DNA of 64,000 nucleotides, taken from contig JANRLT010000001.1 of the NCBI GenBank assembly GCA_033762255.1, forward strand, positions 1-64,000, read 5' to 3'. A program made the translations under genes and the position numbers. The stretch is from Pirellulales bacterium (GTDB lineage Bacteria > Planctomycetota > Planctomycetia > Pirellulales > JALHPA01). The notes below the pieces were generated by a model. It searched no databases. It saw only the letters and a list, made by a program, of their open reading frames with translations, and was not told the origin of the DNA. Below, piece after piece: positions 8,250 through 18,700 of this stretch; position 1 is the stretch's first letter, and each line of letters starts with the position of its first letter.

Positions 8250-8894
8250 TCAGCGGCAGAAATCATCTTGGGTTTTTTGATCACCGATTTCCGAAGTGTA
8301 TTCAACAATCTCCAAAGCACGTTTTGGTATGGTAACGCCATACTTTCCGATTAGCCATTCTTGAAATTTTGCGTTTGGGGGAACGTAAAATTCATTCCCA
8401 TTTTCTGGGGAGTTAGGTGGATACTCATATTCTGCGTTCCAGCAGATTTCATCATAGCCTATCGCAAGCAATCGAAGGAAATCAAGTGCGTTGTTTGCCA
8501 GGACATAACACAAGACAGAGCCTGATCCAGAGCCCATGTGTATGATGCGTTGCACACTATTGTCGTCGATCCAGAATGCGGCTACTGAACCTTCAGCTCC
8601 AGTTTGTGCAAAAACGCAAAGTCGATTGACGACTTCAGGGCGGTTATGGCCAAACCAATAGTGAACGTAGGCGTTTCCGGAAGCGCCGTATTCAATGTTC
8701 TTTCCACCAGGACGCTCGGTATCAGTCCAGCCAGCCTTGAGTTCGACCTCAGGGTAGAGAAAGCCGATCCGCCCGCCATCGTTGTCAACAAACATTCGAT
8801 TCGTTTCGATCCATTCAAACAGCGCGCTTTGCTCAGTGGGCATCGACATGCCCGCGAGTAGTTTGGCTTTAAGTTGAGATCGGAGTAACGACAT
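8250..8894 (-). CDS. SMI1/KNR4-like (SUKH-type) cassette protein
   Basis: A 214-residue protein. The segment VQRIIHMGSGSGSVLCYVLA followed by DFLRLLAIGYDEICWNAEY resembles SMI1/KNR4 (SUKH) superfamily proteins, many of which neutralise contact-dependent or polymorphic toxins. The tail carries F-x-x-W-L-x-x-x-Y-G-V-T-I-P. No signal peptide. It is the outermost gene of the cassette-like run. Immunity function is inferred from superfamily similarity only. No toxin gene is near it. Confidence 0.65.
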   Translation of the reverse strand: MSLLRSQLKAKLLAGMSMPTEQSALFEWIETNRMFVDNDGGRIGFLYPEVELKAGWTDTERPGGKNIEYGASGNAYVHYWFGHNRPEVVNRLCVFAQTGAEGSVAAFWIDDNSVQRIIHMGSGSGSVLCYVLANNALDFLRLLAIGYDEICWNAEYEYPPNSPENGNEFYVPPNAKFQEWLIGKYGVTIPKRALEIVEYTSEIGDQKTQDDFCR

Positions 8895-9185
8895 TTTTTA
8901 GCCGCATAGTAATACGTTATCCAATCAACCAAAAAAGCTATATCGCTGGATACATTTACCATAATAAATCTTGTCATACATTGCAACGTTTTTTCTGGGT
9001 AGTGATTAACCCAGGGGATAAGTTCACGCCCAACCGTAATTTGCAGGAATAGTGAATGGTATCTCCCATGCAAACCGGATACCGCCGGTTGGCGCAATCT
9101 GCCAGTTTCGTGTGACGATCACGCCGGGAAAAATCAGTACAAATCTCGCGGAATCCCGCTCATCTGTGTGCTATGTATCTCTCTG

Positions 9186-9255
9186 CTCCGCGCTCCGCTG
9201 CGCGACTAAACCTCCCGCCTCCGGACCGCCGATGCCATCAGCGGCTTTGTGCGCG
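9186..9255 (+). repeat. Dispersed repeat unit B, copy 1
   Basis: Consists of CTCCGCGCTCCGCTGCGCG, a GACTAAAC joint, then CTCCGGACCGCCGATGCCAT and a CAGCGGCTTTGTGCGCG end. The same parts recur in order at 9481-9566. Confidence 0.7.
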
Positions 9256-9280
9256 GCGGGGCTAATCAAAGGCCAAACGC

Positions 9281-9311
9281 CAGTTCGGCGAGTAAAACTA
9301 GCCGCTACGGG
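9281..9311 (+). repeat. Dispersed repeat unit A, copy 1
   Basis: Core GGCGAGTAAAACTAGCCGCT followed by ACGGG. Two further copies occur at 31939-31966 and 32001-32030. Confidence 0.7.
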
Positions 9312-9480
9312 TTGAGTTTCCATGGTGCGCTGCGCGAACCTGGGCTAGCGGATGCAACCGCTTCACGGTAGAAAGAGAAAAGGGCAGCGTGTGTGAATGG
9401 CTTTCCGGTGGTATCGCTGCGCTCAAACACCGGCTAAGGGCTGTCAACCCTGCGGGATGGTAGTTACCGTAAACAAAAAC

Positions 9481-9566
9481 CCGCGCTCCGCTGCGCGTCG
9501 CGACTAAACAAAGTATTTGCGACTCCCGCCTCCGGACCGCCGATGCCATCGGCGGCTTTGTGCGCG
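9481..9566 (+). repeat. Dispersed repeat unit B, copy 2
   Basis: Same parts as copy 1 with an extra short insert (GTCGC and AAGTATTTGCGA) between them; ends GGCGGCTTTGTGCGCG. A related short palindrome, CCGCCGATGCCATCGGCGG, lies near 63495. Confidence 0.7.
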
Positions 9567-9674
9567 TTGCGGTTAACCAAACTCCACTCCTCCATTACTC
9601 CAAACTCCATTATCTTCTCCCCAGTCCCTTGCTAACGCGTCGGGCTAAGTGCGTCGGGCTAAACGGTCTGGTAA

Positions 9675-11024
9675 TCAAATCCCAAACTGCCTTAGCACCA
9701 GTTCGTACACGTCGGTATCCATCATCGGGGGGCCTTCCAGCACGCCCGGTTGACTGGTGAGGATTATTCCCCGTTGACCTTCGGTCCGGGCCGGCGCGCC
9801 GTGCGAACCCTTGATCAGCGTGGCGTCCAGCGGGATACTCTTGGTCGCCGGATCAAAGCACAGTTCCACCGGGTCGTACCCCGGCTTGCGATGAATGTCC
9901 ACCGTGCGGGCAAAACTGGGCGCTTGGGCGTCATCGTGCCACCAGTAATACGCCTGCCAACTGTTGGGCGTACTAATCAGAATCGCCTCCCCCGCGCGGG
10001 GGTGGTCCAGGTCGTATTTTTCCCGTTCGGCCCCGATCAGCACCTCGTCGATTCCCGCAGTTCCGGTAAAGAGCTCGCGGACGCGTTCGAGCACGGCGGG
10101 ATCGGCATTTTGCACAAAAACGTGGGAAAACTGGTGATCGACCATCGCCCAGGCCGCGCTGGCGGCCAGGTCCAGTTCTTCGCCAATGCCATCCGCCGCG
10201 GGGCGGACATTTAATAGTCCCGCGTTCCGCAGCACGCGGTTGGGATACGTCACATGGTTGACCGGCGAAATCACATATTCACTGGCAATGATGTACAGCG
10301 GCGGCAGGCGGTCCTGGTCGGGAATATTTTCGTACGCGCGATCCAGACCCTGCGTGAGCTGCGACAGGACCACATCCAAATCGACGCAGGCGCGGTGCGC
10401 CTCGGGACTGTCGGGGCCGAACTTTTGGGCGGCGTAGTCCAGGTGGGGAAGGTAGATATAAAAAAAGTGGGGCGTGTCGCGCTGGGCGGCCCAGATGGCG
10501 GAATCGACAATCCACGAGGTCGATTTGATATTGGCCAGCGGTCCCCAAAAATGGTGCAGGGGAAAATGCCCGATCGCGTCGCGCAGCTCGCCATACAGCG
10601 ATTGCGGTTTGGTGTAGCACCAGAGCGATTCGCTGCCATCGGGATTATGGATTGGGGCGGGGGTGCAAACCAGCGCCGCCTCCGCCCCTTTGCTCAGCAA
10701 AGGAAACCAGACCGCGCTGGTGAGGCTGTCATCATGCTGGCTGAGGATATCCCAGATTTGCGGCTGCTCGATCACGTCGTTCCAAGCGGTCCACAGTTCC
10801 GGGTGCTGTTTCTCGCGCCAGTAAAAGCCGTTTCCCACCACGCCATGCTTGCGCGGCGGCTGGCCGGTCGTCATGTTCACCTGCACCGCGCAGGTGACGC
10901 AGGGAAAACTGGGAACCAGCGTGGTCCGGTCCCCATGGCTGGTGAGCCGCGACAAATGTGGCATCCGCGCGAGATCGCTTTCACGCAGGCCGGGAATGGA
11001 TAAGAGGATGACAGTGTCGGGCAT
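9675..11024 (-). CDS. Alkaline-phosphatase-superfamily phosphodiesterase-like protein
   Basis: A 449-residue protein of the type I phosphodiesterase / nucleotide pyrophosphatase fold. The nucleophile loop is [18 protein letters not shown] near residue 40, with [10 protein letters not shown] after it, the usual start of this family. Later motifs are [13 protein letters not shown] (metal-ligand D-x-x-x-x-x-x-x-x-P-E region) and [13 protein letters not shown], where typical members have S-D-H-G-M. The first Asp of the fold (usual D-G-L) reads I-P-G-L. These changes match a distinct subfamily, or reduced metal binding. No signal peptide. Substrate is unknown. Lies 96 bases downstream of metH on the same strand, separated by AT-rich repeat DNA. 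Confidence 0.75.
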   Translation of the reverse strand: MPDTVILLSIPGLRESDLARMPHLSRLTSHGDRTTLVPSFPCVTCAVQVNMTTGQPPRKHGVVGNGFYWREKQHPELWTAWNDVIEQPQIWDILSQHDDSLTSAVWFPLLSKGAEAALVCTPAPIHNPDGSESLWCYTKPQSLYGELRDAIGHFPLHHFWGPLANIKSTSWIVDSAIWAAQRDTPHFFYIYLPHLDYAAQKFGPDSPEAHRACVDLDVVLSQLTQGLDRAYENIPDQDRLPPLYIIASEYVISPVNHVTYPNRVLRNAGLLNVRPAADGIGEELDLAASAAWAMVDHQFSHVFVQNADPAVLERVRELFTGTAGIDEVLIGAEREKYDLDHPRAGEAILISTPNSWQAYYWWHDDAQAPSFARTVDIHRKPGYDPVELCFDPATKSIPLDATLIKGSHGAPARTEGQRGIILTSQPGVLEGPPMMDTDVYELVLRQFGI

Positions 11025-11031
11025 GGCGTTG

Positions 11032-11119
11032 CAATTAAGAATGAAGAATTAAAAATGAAGAATGAAATAAACAGTTTACGGATTTTACACAATTCTTAAT
11101 TGTTAATTTTTAATTCGTA
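11032..11119. repeat. AT-rich imperfect inverted repeat
   Basis: AATTAAGAATGAAGAATTAA and similar words are followed by CAATTCTTAATTGTTAATTT and TAATTCGTAATTAATT, giving an imperfect palindrome between metH and the phosphodiesterase-like gene. The motif ATTCTTCATTTTTAATTC recurs at 20382-20415. Confidence 0.55.
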
Positions 11120-11120
11120 A

Positions 11121-14100
11121 TTAATTGCCGTATCCCAAATTCGGGGCGAGCCATTTTTCCACGTCGGCCACGGTCATGCCCTTGCGCGCGGCGTAGCTTT
11201 CCACCTGGTCCCGGGTGATCCGGTCCACGGTAAAATAGCGGCTGTCCGGATGTCCAAAGTACAACCCGCTGACACTGGCGGCGGGCCACATGGCGTACGA
11301 TTCGGTCAATTTCATGCCGTTCGCCTGTTCCGCGCCCAAGATGTCAAAAATGGTTCGCTTTTCGGTGTGGTCGGGACAGGCGGGGTAGCCTGGCGCGGGG
11401 CGGATGCCGCGGTATTTTTCGGCAATGAGGTCGTCATTGGTCAATTGTTCCTCGCGGCCGGAACCCCAATCGCGCCGCGCGACGGCGTGCAGATATTCGG
11501 CGAACGCCTCGGCCAGGCGGTCGGCCAGGGCCTTGGCCATGATCGAGTTATAATCGTCATGCTCGGCGTCAAAGCGGCGGGCCAGTTCATCGCAACCCAG
11601 ACCCGCGGTGACGGCAAACGCCCCCAGATAATCGCGGCGTCCGCTAGCGCGGGGAGCGATAAAATCAGCCAGGGCGTAAAATGTCTCTTGGCCCTTGCGC
11701 TCCCACTGTTGGCGGAGCGTGTGCAAGCGGGTTAATTCCCGTTCGCGGCTCTCATCGGTAAAGAGCACAATATCGTCCCCATCGCTGGCCGCCGGCCAAA
11801 AGCCGTACACGCCTTTGGCGGTCAGCAACTTGTGCGTCACGATCCGGTCCAGCAAACCCCGCGCGTCGTCATACAGCTTTTTGGCCTCCTCGCCGACCAC
11901 CGGGTCGTTCAAGATCGCCGGGTACTTTCCTTTAAGCTCCCAGGTCATAAAAAATGGCGACCAGTCAATGTAGGGAATCAGCTCCGCCAACTCCGGCGCG
12001 ACTTCCCGGCGACCCAAAAACGCCGGAGTATCGATCCGCGTCGTCGGCCAGTCGCACGTGTACCGTCCCGCGCACGCCTGCGCGTACGGGACCAGGCTAA
12101 CAGTTTGCCGCTGGTGATAGCTGGCCGCCAACTGCGCCTGTTCCGCCCGGTTACGCTCGTCATAGGCGGATCGTAATTGCGGATTGAGCAGGTTTTCGAC
12201 CACCTGGGCGGAACGACTGGCATCTAGTACATGGACCGTGCTGGCGGTGTATTGCGGGGCAATTTTTACCGCGGTGTGCTTGGCGCTGGTCGTGGCCCCG
12301 CCAATCAGCAGCGGCACGGAAAATCCCTGTCGCTGCATCTCCTTGGCCACATGGACCATTTCATCGAGGCTCGGCGTGATAAGTCCGCTTAGGCCGATGA
12401 TATTGGCCCCACATTCGCTGGCGGTGGACAGGATTTTTTCGCACGGCACCATCACGCCCAGATCGACAACTTCGTAGTTATTGCAGGCCAGGACGACGCC
12501 GACGATATTTTTGCCGATATCATGGACATCCCCCTTGACCGTGGCCAAGAGGATTTTTCCGCGGGATTGGCCGGTGGTGCCGGCGGCGGCCTTTTCGGCT
12601 TCCATAAAGGGGAGCAGGTAGGCGACTGCTTTTTTCATGACGCGGGCGGATTTGACGACCTGCGGCAGGAACATTTTTCCCTCGCCAAAGAGGTCCCCCA
12701 CGACCTGCATCCCGCGCATGAGCGGCCCTTCGATAATCGCCAGGCAACCGGGATAGTGGCCCCGGGCCTCCTCGACATCGGTTTCGATGTAATCGACGAT
12801 CCCCTTGACCAGGGCGTGAGTCAACCGCGCTTCGAGTGGTTCATCCCGCCAGGTGCTGGCAGCGGGATCGGCGGTTTTTCCCTGGGCTTTGACCGTTTCG
12901 GCGTATTCGACCAGACGCTCGGTGGCGTCGGGCCGACGGTCAAACAGCACGTCCTCCACCCGCGCGCGTAGTTCGGCGGGGATTTCCTCGTACACGGCTA
13001 GTTGACCGGCGTTGACAATGCCCATGTCCATACCGGCGCGGATGGCATGATACAAAAAGGCCGAGTGCATGGCCTCGCGAACGACGTCATTGCCCCGAAA
13101 AGAGAAAGAGATATTGCTAACGCCGCCAGAGATCCTTGCGCCGGGGCAGAGTTCCTTAATCTGGCGGGTCGCTTCGATAAAGTTGATCGCGTAGCGGTTA
13201 TGCTCCTCGATGCCGGTCGCGACGGTCAGGATATTTGGGTCAAAGATAATGTCCGTGGGGGGAAAGCCGACCTGTTCGGTTAGGAGCTTATACGCCCGCT
13301 GGCAAATGCGCACTTTATCTTCGATCGTCACCGCCTGGCCTTCTTCATCAAAGGCCATCACGACCACCGCCGCGCCGTAGCCGCGCACCGTGCGCGCCTG
13401 GGCGAGAAATTCCGCCTCTCCCCCCTTGAGACTGATCGAGTTGACGATCCCCTTTCCTTGCAGGCATTTTAGGCCCGCGGTCAGTACGCTCCATTTGGAG
13501 CTATCGACCATGATGGGGACGCGGGCGACTTCGGGCTCGGCGGCAATCAAGTTAAGAAAGCGGGTCATCGCCGCTTCGCCGTCGAGCATCCCTTCGTCCA
13601 TGTTGATGTCGATGACATTTGCGCCGTTTTCGACTTGTTCGCGAGCCACGCTGACAGCCGCCTCGTATTGTTCCGTCAGGATCAGTTTGGCAAACTTGCG
13701 CGAGCCGGTCACATTGGTTCGTTCGCCAATGAGCAAAAAATTGCTTTCGGGCCGCAGGGTAAGCGGTTCCAGCCCGCTCAAACGCAGGTACGGCTCTGGC
13801 GTTGCTGGCTGGCGCGGGGGATGCTGCCGGACCGCCGCGGCAATGGCGGCGATATGTTCGGGCGTGGTGCCGCAGCAGCCGCCGACGATGTTCAGCCAGC
13901 CATTCGCGGCAAACTCGCCCAGGGTCGCGGCCATCATCTCTGGCGTTTCGTCAAAGCCGCCAAAGGCGTTGGGCAATCCGGCGTTGGGATAACAACTGAC
14001 GTACCGGGGCGTGACCTGAGAGAGTTCCTCGAGGTATGGACGAATTTTATCGGGGCCTAAGGCGCAGTTGATTCCCGCGCTGAGCAGTTCATGATTGGAG

Positions 14101-14816
14101 ATCGAGTTCCAAACCGCCTCCACCGTCTGGGCGGAGAGCGTCCGCCCCCCGTCAAAAATCGTAAAGGAGGCCATCACCGGCAGGCGAATCCCCTTGCGCA
14201 CAAAGGCCTGTTCAATCGCCTGCAAACAGGCCTTAAGCACCAACGTGTCAAACGCTGTTTCCGGCAACAGCAAATCCACCCCCCCCTCGATCAGCACCTC
14301 CACCTGTTCGCGGTAATTTTCGACCATTTGATCAAAAGTGACATCGCGATGGGCGGGATCGTTGACGTTTCCCGCAATGGAAAGCTGCTTATTGGTGGGG
14401 CCGATGGACCCCGCGACAAACCGTGGCCTCCGGGGATTTTCACGGGTCGCCTCGTCGGCGGCGTCGCGGGCCAGCCGGACCGCCGCCAGGTTTAGCTCGC
14501 GGACGAGGGGCTGGAGTTCAAATTCGGCCAGCCCCAGCGCCGACGCGCCAAACGTGTTGGTCTCGATAATATCCGCCCCCGCCGCCAGATAGCCGGCGTG
14601 AATGTCGCGGATGGCCGCGGGCTGGGTGAGGACCAAGATATCGATCAGATTTTTGAGGTCTTTTTTAGGATTAGGAAACCGGCTGCCGCGATAGTCGGCT
14701 TCTTCAAACTGGCGGGCGTGCACCATGGTGCCCATCGCGCCATCGATGATCAAGATCCGCTCGGGAAGCAACTCGGTGAGGAGGGAACTCCGTTTTTCGG
14801 CGGGGGCTGGCGGCAT
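11121..14816 (-). CDS. metH: Cobalamin-dependent methionine synthase
   Basis: A full-length 1231-residue MetH that remethylates homocysteine using methyl-tetrahydrofolate and cobalamin. Domains in order: homocysteine-binding barrel from [10 protein letters not shown] (about residue 22) with zinc cysteines ending at [11 protein letters not shown] (about 318); pterin-binding barrel with [13 protein letters not shown] (about 363); cap domain (about 650-740); cobalamin-binding domain with [10 protein letters not shown] (about 764) supplying the axial His; and the SAM-activation domain to the end ([12 protein letters not shown] near 1145). All modules are intact. No adjacent metF and no clear cobalamin riboswitch in the 266 bases upstream. 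Confidence 0.97.
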   Translation of the reverse strand: MPPAPAEKRSSLLTELLPERILIIDGAMGTMVHARQFEEADYRGSRFPNPKKDLKNLIDILVLTQPAAIRDIHAGYLAAGADIIETNTFGASALGLAEFELQPLVRELNLAAVRLARDAADEATRENPRRPRFVAGSIGPTNKQLSIAGNVNDPAHRDVTFDQMVENYREQVEVLIEGGVDLLLPETAFDTLVLKACLQAIEQAFVRKGIRLPVMASFTIFDGGRTLSAQTVEAVWNSISNHELLSAGINCALGPDKIRPYLEELSQVTPRYVSCYPNAGLPNAFGGFDETPEMMAATLGEFAANGWLNIVGGCCGTTPEHIAAIAAAVRQHPPRQPATPEPYLRLSGLEPLTLRPESNFLLIGERTNVTGSRKFAKLILTEQYEAAVSVAREQVENGANVIDINMDEGMLDGEAAMTRFLNLIAAEPEVARVPIMVDSSKWSVLTAGLKCLQGKGIVNSISLKGGEAEFLAQARTVRGYGAAVVVMAFDEEGQAVTIEDKVRICQRAYKLLTEQVGFPPTDIIFDPNILTVATGIEEHNRYAINFIEATRQIKELCPGARISGGVSNISFSFRGNDVVREAMHSAFLYHAIRAGMDMGIVNAGQLAVYEEIPAELRARVEDVLFDRRPDATERLVEYAETVKAQGKTADPAASTWRDEPLEARLTHALVKGIVDYIETDVEEARGHYPGCLAIIEGPLMRGMQVVGDLFGEGKMFLPQVVKSARVMKKAVAYLLPFMEAEKAAAGTTGQSRGKILLATVKGDVHDIGKNIVGVVLACNNYEVVDLGVMVPCEKILSTASECGANIIGLSGLITPSLDEMVHVAKEMQRQGFSVPLLIGGATTSAKHTAVKIAPQYTASTVHVLDASRSAQVVENLLNPQLRSAYDERNRAEQAQLAASYHQRQTVSLVPYAQACAGRYTCDWPTTRIDTPAFLGRREVAPELAELIPYIDWSPFFMTWELKGKYPAILNDPVVGEEAKKLYDDARGLLDRIVTHKLLTAKGVYGFWPAASDGDDIVLFTDESRERELTRLHTLRQQWERKGQETFYALADFIAPRASGRRDYLGAFAVTAGLGCDELARRFDAEHDDYNSIMAKALADRLAEAFAEYLHAVARRDWGSGREEQLTNDDLIAEKYRGIRPAPGYPACPDHTEKRTIFDILGAEQANGMKLTESYAMWPAASVSGLYFGHPDSRYFTVDRITRDQVESYAARKGMTVADVEKWLAPNLGYGN

Positions 14817-15082
14817 GTAAAAATCACAAATGACGTGTTAGGGAAAACCGCTAGTGGCACTCGATCAATAACTTCCCGATAAAAACCCGCCAAACAACAA
14901 CCGAATATTCCTGGGGAGTATTTTCATCCGGGGAAGTATGTTTCCGGGCGATCCTAAATAGCAGTTAATATGCCATTATCGCAAGAATCCGGGGGGAGTT
15001 CAATCGTGTGCCGATACGACATAACCCGCCGGTTCCTGTTTTTCAGCCGGCGCGAATCCCCTCGGACCGATCCCGCCAGTTC

Positions 15083-15427
15083 TTAGCTTCCTAGCGGGCG
15101 ATTCCACAAAGCCAGATGCGCCACGAGTGATATCAACCAGCCAATTGCAAAGATAGTTGATAAATGCAAGAGGATCATGACCCTTAGCGGTCGATTTGGG
15201 TTAACTTCGGCCCGAGTGGATAGCTTGGCTTCGGCCAGGGATTCGCGGGCGCATACCAGCCAAAGCAAACTAATCAATAAGCCCAATGCTGAAACCGCGG
15301 CCCGGTGCGGATTTGTATCCGCCGTCCCCAAGGCACCGACTAAAAAACTACTAGGAATCAAAAAAATTTCTGTGATTTTAATCAAATCGGGAAGCGCGTT
15401 GCCGTTGTCCATGTCGTTTTGAGCCAT
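15083..15427 (-). CDS. Small membrane protein, hypothetical
   Basis: A 114-residue protein with three likely membrane segments: FLIPSSFLVGALGTA, ALGLLISLLWLVCA and LHLSTIFAIGWLISLVAHLALW. A second in-frame ATG lies 15 bases after the first and could be the start. The family is not recognised. It points away from the dockerin-bearing gene and toward metH. Confidence 0.5.
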   Translation of the reverse strand: MAQNDMDNGNALPDLIKITEIFLIPSSFLVGALGTADTNPHRAAVSALGLLISLLWLVCARESLAEAKLSTRAEVNPNRPLRVMILLHLSTIFAIGWLISLVAHLALWNRPLGS

Positions 15428-15786
15428 GACTGTTTAACTTGGGGAAAATTCCAGATCGACGGGGGTAATTTTGCATGATGCGGGGCGGCCCCGCAGGTCG
15501 TCAGCCGGAAAGGGGTAAATAGGCTTGGTATTCATTCTTATCAGCCAGGAATATTTTTCACAATCTCGTCCGAAATGATTGCTATATTGGGGTGCTTGGA
15601 TGAAGATAATGGTATATTCCGTTTTTGTGAAGCGGGCAGACTTGTCTTATTTGCTTGCACTATCTCCGGCATTTTTGCAACCGGAGTCAATGCGCTTTCC
15701 CATGGGCCTAACAGTGGATCGCGCGTTGGAGGGAAGGGCTAGCTAGCGGGGGATTTTGCATTTTTTGCCTTGAGGATACGCACACC
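15428..15786. other. Spacer upstream of the exported dehydrogenase
   Basis: Divergent promoter region of about 360 bases. A short perfect hairpin GCGGGG-CGG-CCCCGC lies at 15480-15494. GAGG stands 10 bases before the ATG at 15787. No gene seen. Confidence 0.4.
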
Positions 15787-18700
15787 ATGAACTTATTGAG
15801 TATTTTGGCAAATCGCATCAAACGAAAATCCTGTACCTTTCCACCCAACCGAAAAGCACCTGCCCGGGACCGCAAACGCCAATCCCTCATTGAAAAGCTG
15901 GAGGACCGCTGGGCGTTAGCCACGGTGCCGACAGGCTTTACCGATAGCACGCTGGTCACGGGGCTGACCAGCCCTACCGCGCTGACGATCGCGCCCGATG
16001 GGCGGGTCTTTGTGGCGTTCCAAAATGGGACGATCCGCGTCATGCAAAATGACGTCATGTTGGCGACCCCCTTTGCCACCCTGGCGACAGATGGGAGTGG
16101 CGAACGGGGCATGCTGGGCCTGACGCTGGATCCGGACTTTGCCACCAATGGCCACATCTATGTCTATTATACGGCCAGCACTCCCGCCAGCCATAACCGG
16201 CTAAGCCGGATCACCGCCGTCGGGAACGAAATGCTCCCCGGGAGCGAGCAAATCCTGTTGGACCTGCCAAATCTCTCAACCGTGGGGAATCCCATTTGGC
16301 ACATGGGGGGGGCGGTCCACTACAACCCCGTGGACGATAAGATTTACATCGCCGTGGGTGATCACCAAAACACCAGCTTGCCGCAAAGCCTGAACAGCCC
16401 GTTTGGCAAGATTTTGCGCGTCAATCCAGATGGCAGCATTCCGACGGATAATCCGTTTTATAACCAAACCACGGGAATCAACCGGGCAATTTATAACACC
16501 GGACTGCGCAATCCGTTTCGCGCGGCCATTCAGCCCGAAACGGGGTTGCTCTATATCAACGACGTGGGAGCCGGCTCTTGGGAAGAAGTCAACGCTAGCG
16601 TGGCTGGCGCAAATTTTGGCTGGCCGACTACCGAGGGGAACTTTAACCAGGCGACATTCCCCAATTTTACCCGCCCGATCTATGCCTATTCGCATGGCGA
16701 GGGGTGCTCGGTGACCGGAGGGGTCTTCTACCCGCAAAATGCGTTGCAGTTTCCCGCCCAATATCGGGGCAAGTATTTTGTCCAAGAGTTCTGCAGCGGC
16801 TGGATGCGGGTGATTGATCCGCTGAATCCCACGGCGCCGCCGCAGGCATTTGCCTCGAATATGAATTTTCCGCTGGATGTGCAGGTCGGTCCCGATGGGT
16901 CGATGTACTATATTTCGCGCGGGGCGGGGGCCGGGGGAGCTCCGGGGGTGGGGACCGGTAGCATTGGCAAAATTCAATACGTGGCCAATGTTCCGGCATA
17001 TATCGTGCAACATCCAACCAACCAACTGGCGTCGGTCGGATTTGCGGCCACGTTTAGCGTGACCAGCAGCGGCACGCTTCCCCTGACGCATCAGTGGCAG
17101 CGGTCCAATGACAACGGCGCGACCTGGAATGACATTCCCGGCGCGACCGCCAGCGGCGTGGTCATTAGCAACACCACGCTGGCCGACAATGGCGCCCAGT
17201 TCCGCGTGATTGTCACCAATGCCTTTGGCATGGCGACCAGCAATCCCGCCACGTTGACGGTGACCAGCAATCAACCGCCGGTCCCCACGATCACGCTCCC
17301 GTCCAATGGCACGCTGTATTCCGGCGGGGACATGTTCAATTTTAGCGGGATTGGCACGGATAACGAGGATGGCAACCTCCCCGCCAGCGCATTTACCTGG
17401 CGGATCGATTTTCACCATGATGATCACAGCCATCCGTTTTATCCCACGACCAGCGGCGTCACCGGCGGATCCTTTACCATACCGAATACGGGCGAGACAT
17501 CCGACAATGTCTGGTATCGCGTGTTTTTGTCGGTGACGGATTCCATCGGCCTGCAGGGGAGCACCTATATCGACGTGCTGCCGCGCAAAAGCGACATGAC
17601 GTTCAATACCAATATTCCGGGTTTGACAATCAACCTGGATGGCGCTCCCCGGACTTTGCCACTGACGGTCACCGGCGTCGAGGGAATTCAGCGCACGTTG
17701 TTTGCCCCATCGCTGCAGTTTATCGGCAATCAGGCGTACCAGTTTGTCAATTGGTCCAACGGAGGGTCCCAGTCCCAGACCATCACCACCCCGGTGGATA
17801 ACACCACCTACACCGCCAATTACGCCGCCACCACCGTGGTCTTTGTCAGCGATTTGCCGTTTGTCGGCACGCCCACGAATGGCTGGGGCCCGGTCGAACG
17901 GGATCGCAGCAATGGCGAAACCGGCGCGACGGACGGCAACACAATCACGCTTAACGGCCGGACCTATGCCAAGGGGCTAGGCGTGCATTCCAATGGCGAA
18001 GTCATAATTAGTCTGGCGGGGGGGGGCTACGACCGCTTTGTCAGCGATGTCGGCGTCGATGACGAGACTGGCCCCAATGGCACCGTGGTATTTCAGGTGT
18101 ATGGGGACAACACGCTGCTCTTTCAAAGCAATGTGCTCAATGGCAGTTCCGCGTCGGAAAGTGTCGATGTCAGCGTCGTGGGTTATAACCAGTTGCGCCT
18201 GGTCATCAACGACGCCGGGGACGGCAATGGCTCCGACCATGGCGACTGGGCGGGAGCGGCGCTGTTGACCACGCCGGTCATGGCCCCGAGCGCCCCCAGC
18301 GGGTTGTCAGCCACGGCCAACACCGCGACGCAGATCACTGTAAATTGGACGGACAATTCCAGCAACGAAAGCGGCTTTCGCATCGAACGTTCCCCGGATG
18401 GCAGCAGTGGCTGGACCGAAGTGGGCAACACCAATGCGGGCATTACCAGCTTTGCCGACACCACCGTGCTAGGGGGGGGAACCTACTATTACCGCGCCCG
18501 GGCGTATAACGCCGGCGGCAATTCAGCGTATACCAACACCGCCAGCGCCACCACGCCGGATCAGATCATTGGCACCGTCAAGGTGAACTTTCAACCCGCC
18601 ACGGTTCCCGTGCCCAATGGCTATATCGCCGATACCGGAATCGTGTATGGCAATCGTGGAAACGGCTATTTCTATGGCTGGAATGCCACAAATAATGAAA

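Larger units (their letters stand above)
8895..9674. other. Repeat-rich spacer
   Basis: About 780 bases without a convincing gene. It holds two copies of an 80-base repeat (9186-9255, 9481-9566) and one copy of a GGCGAGTAAAACT element (9281-9311). A GTTGGGC core (minus strand, 9028-9034) with CCAACCG/CGGTTGG pairing may be an eroded recombination site, but its arms are too unequal to call. Confidence 0.5.

Noticed and set aside
9028-9097. Possible third attC site
   Set aside because: A GTTGGGC core and CCAACCG pairing exist, but the spacers between the paired arms are too unequal (11 against 3 bases).
14817-15082. Cobalamin or SAH riboswitch upstream of metH
   Set aside because: The minus strand has GTGCCACTAGCGG and CCGAGGGG-like words, but the rest of either consensus (B12-box AGYCAGGA, or GGCTCGG pairing for SAH) is missing.
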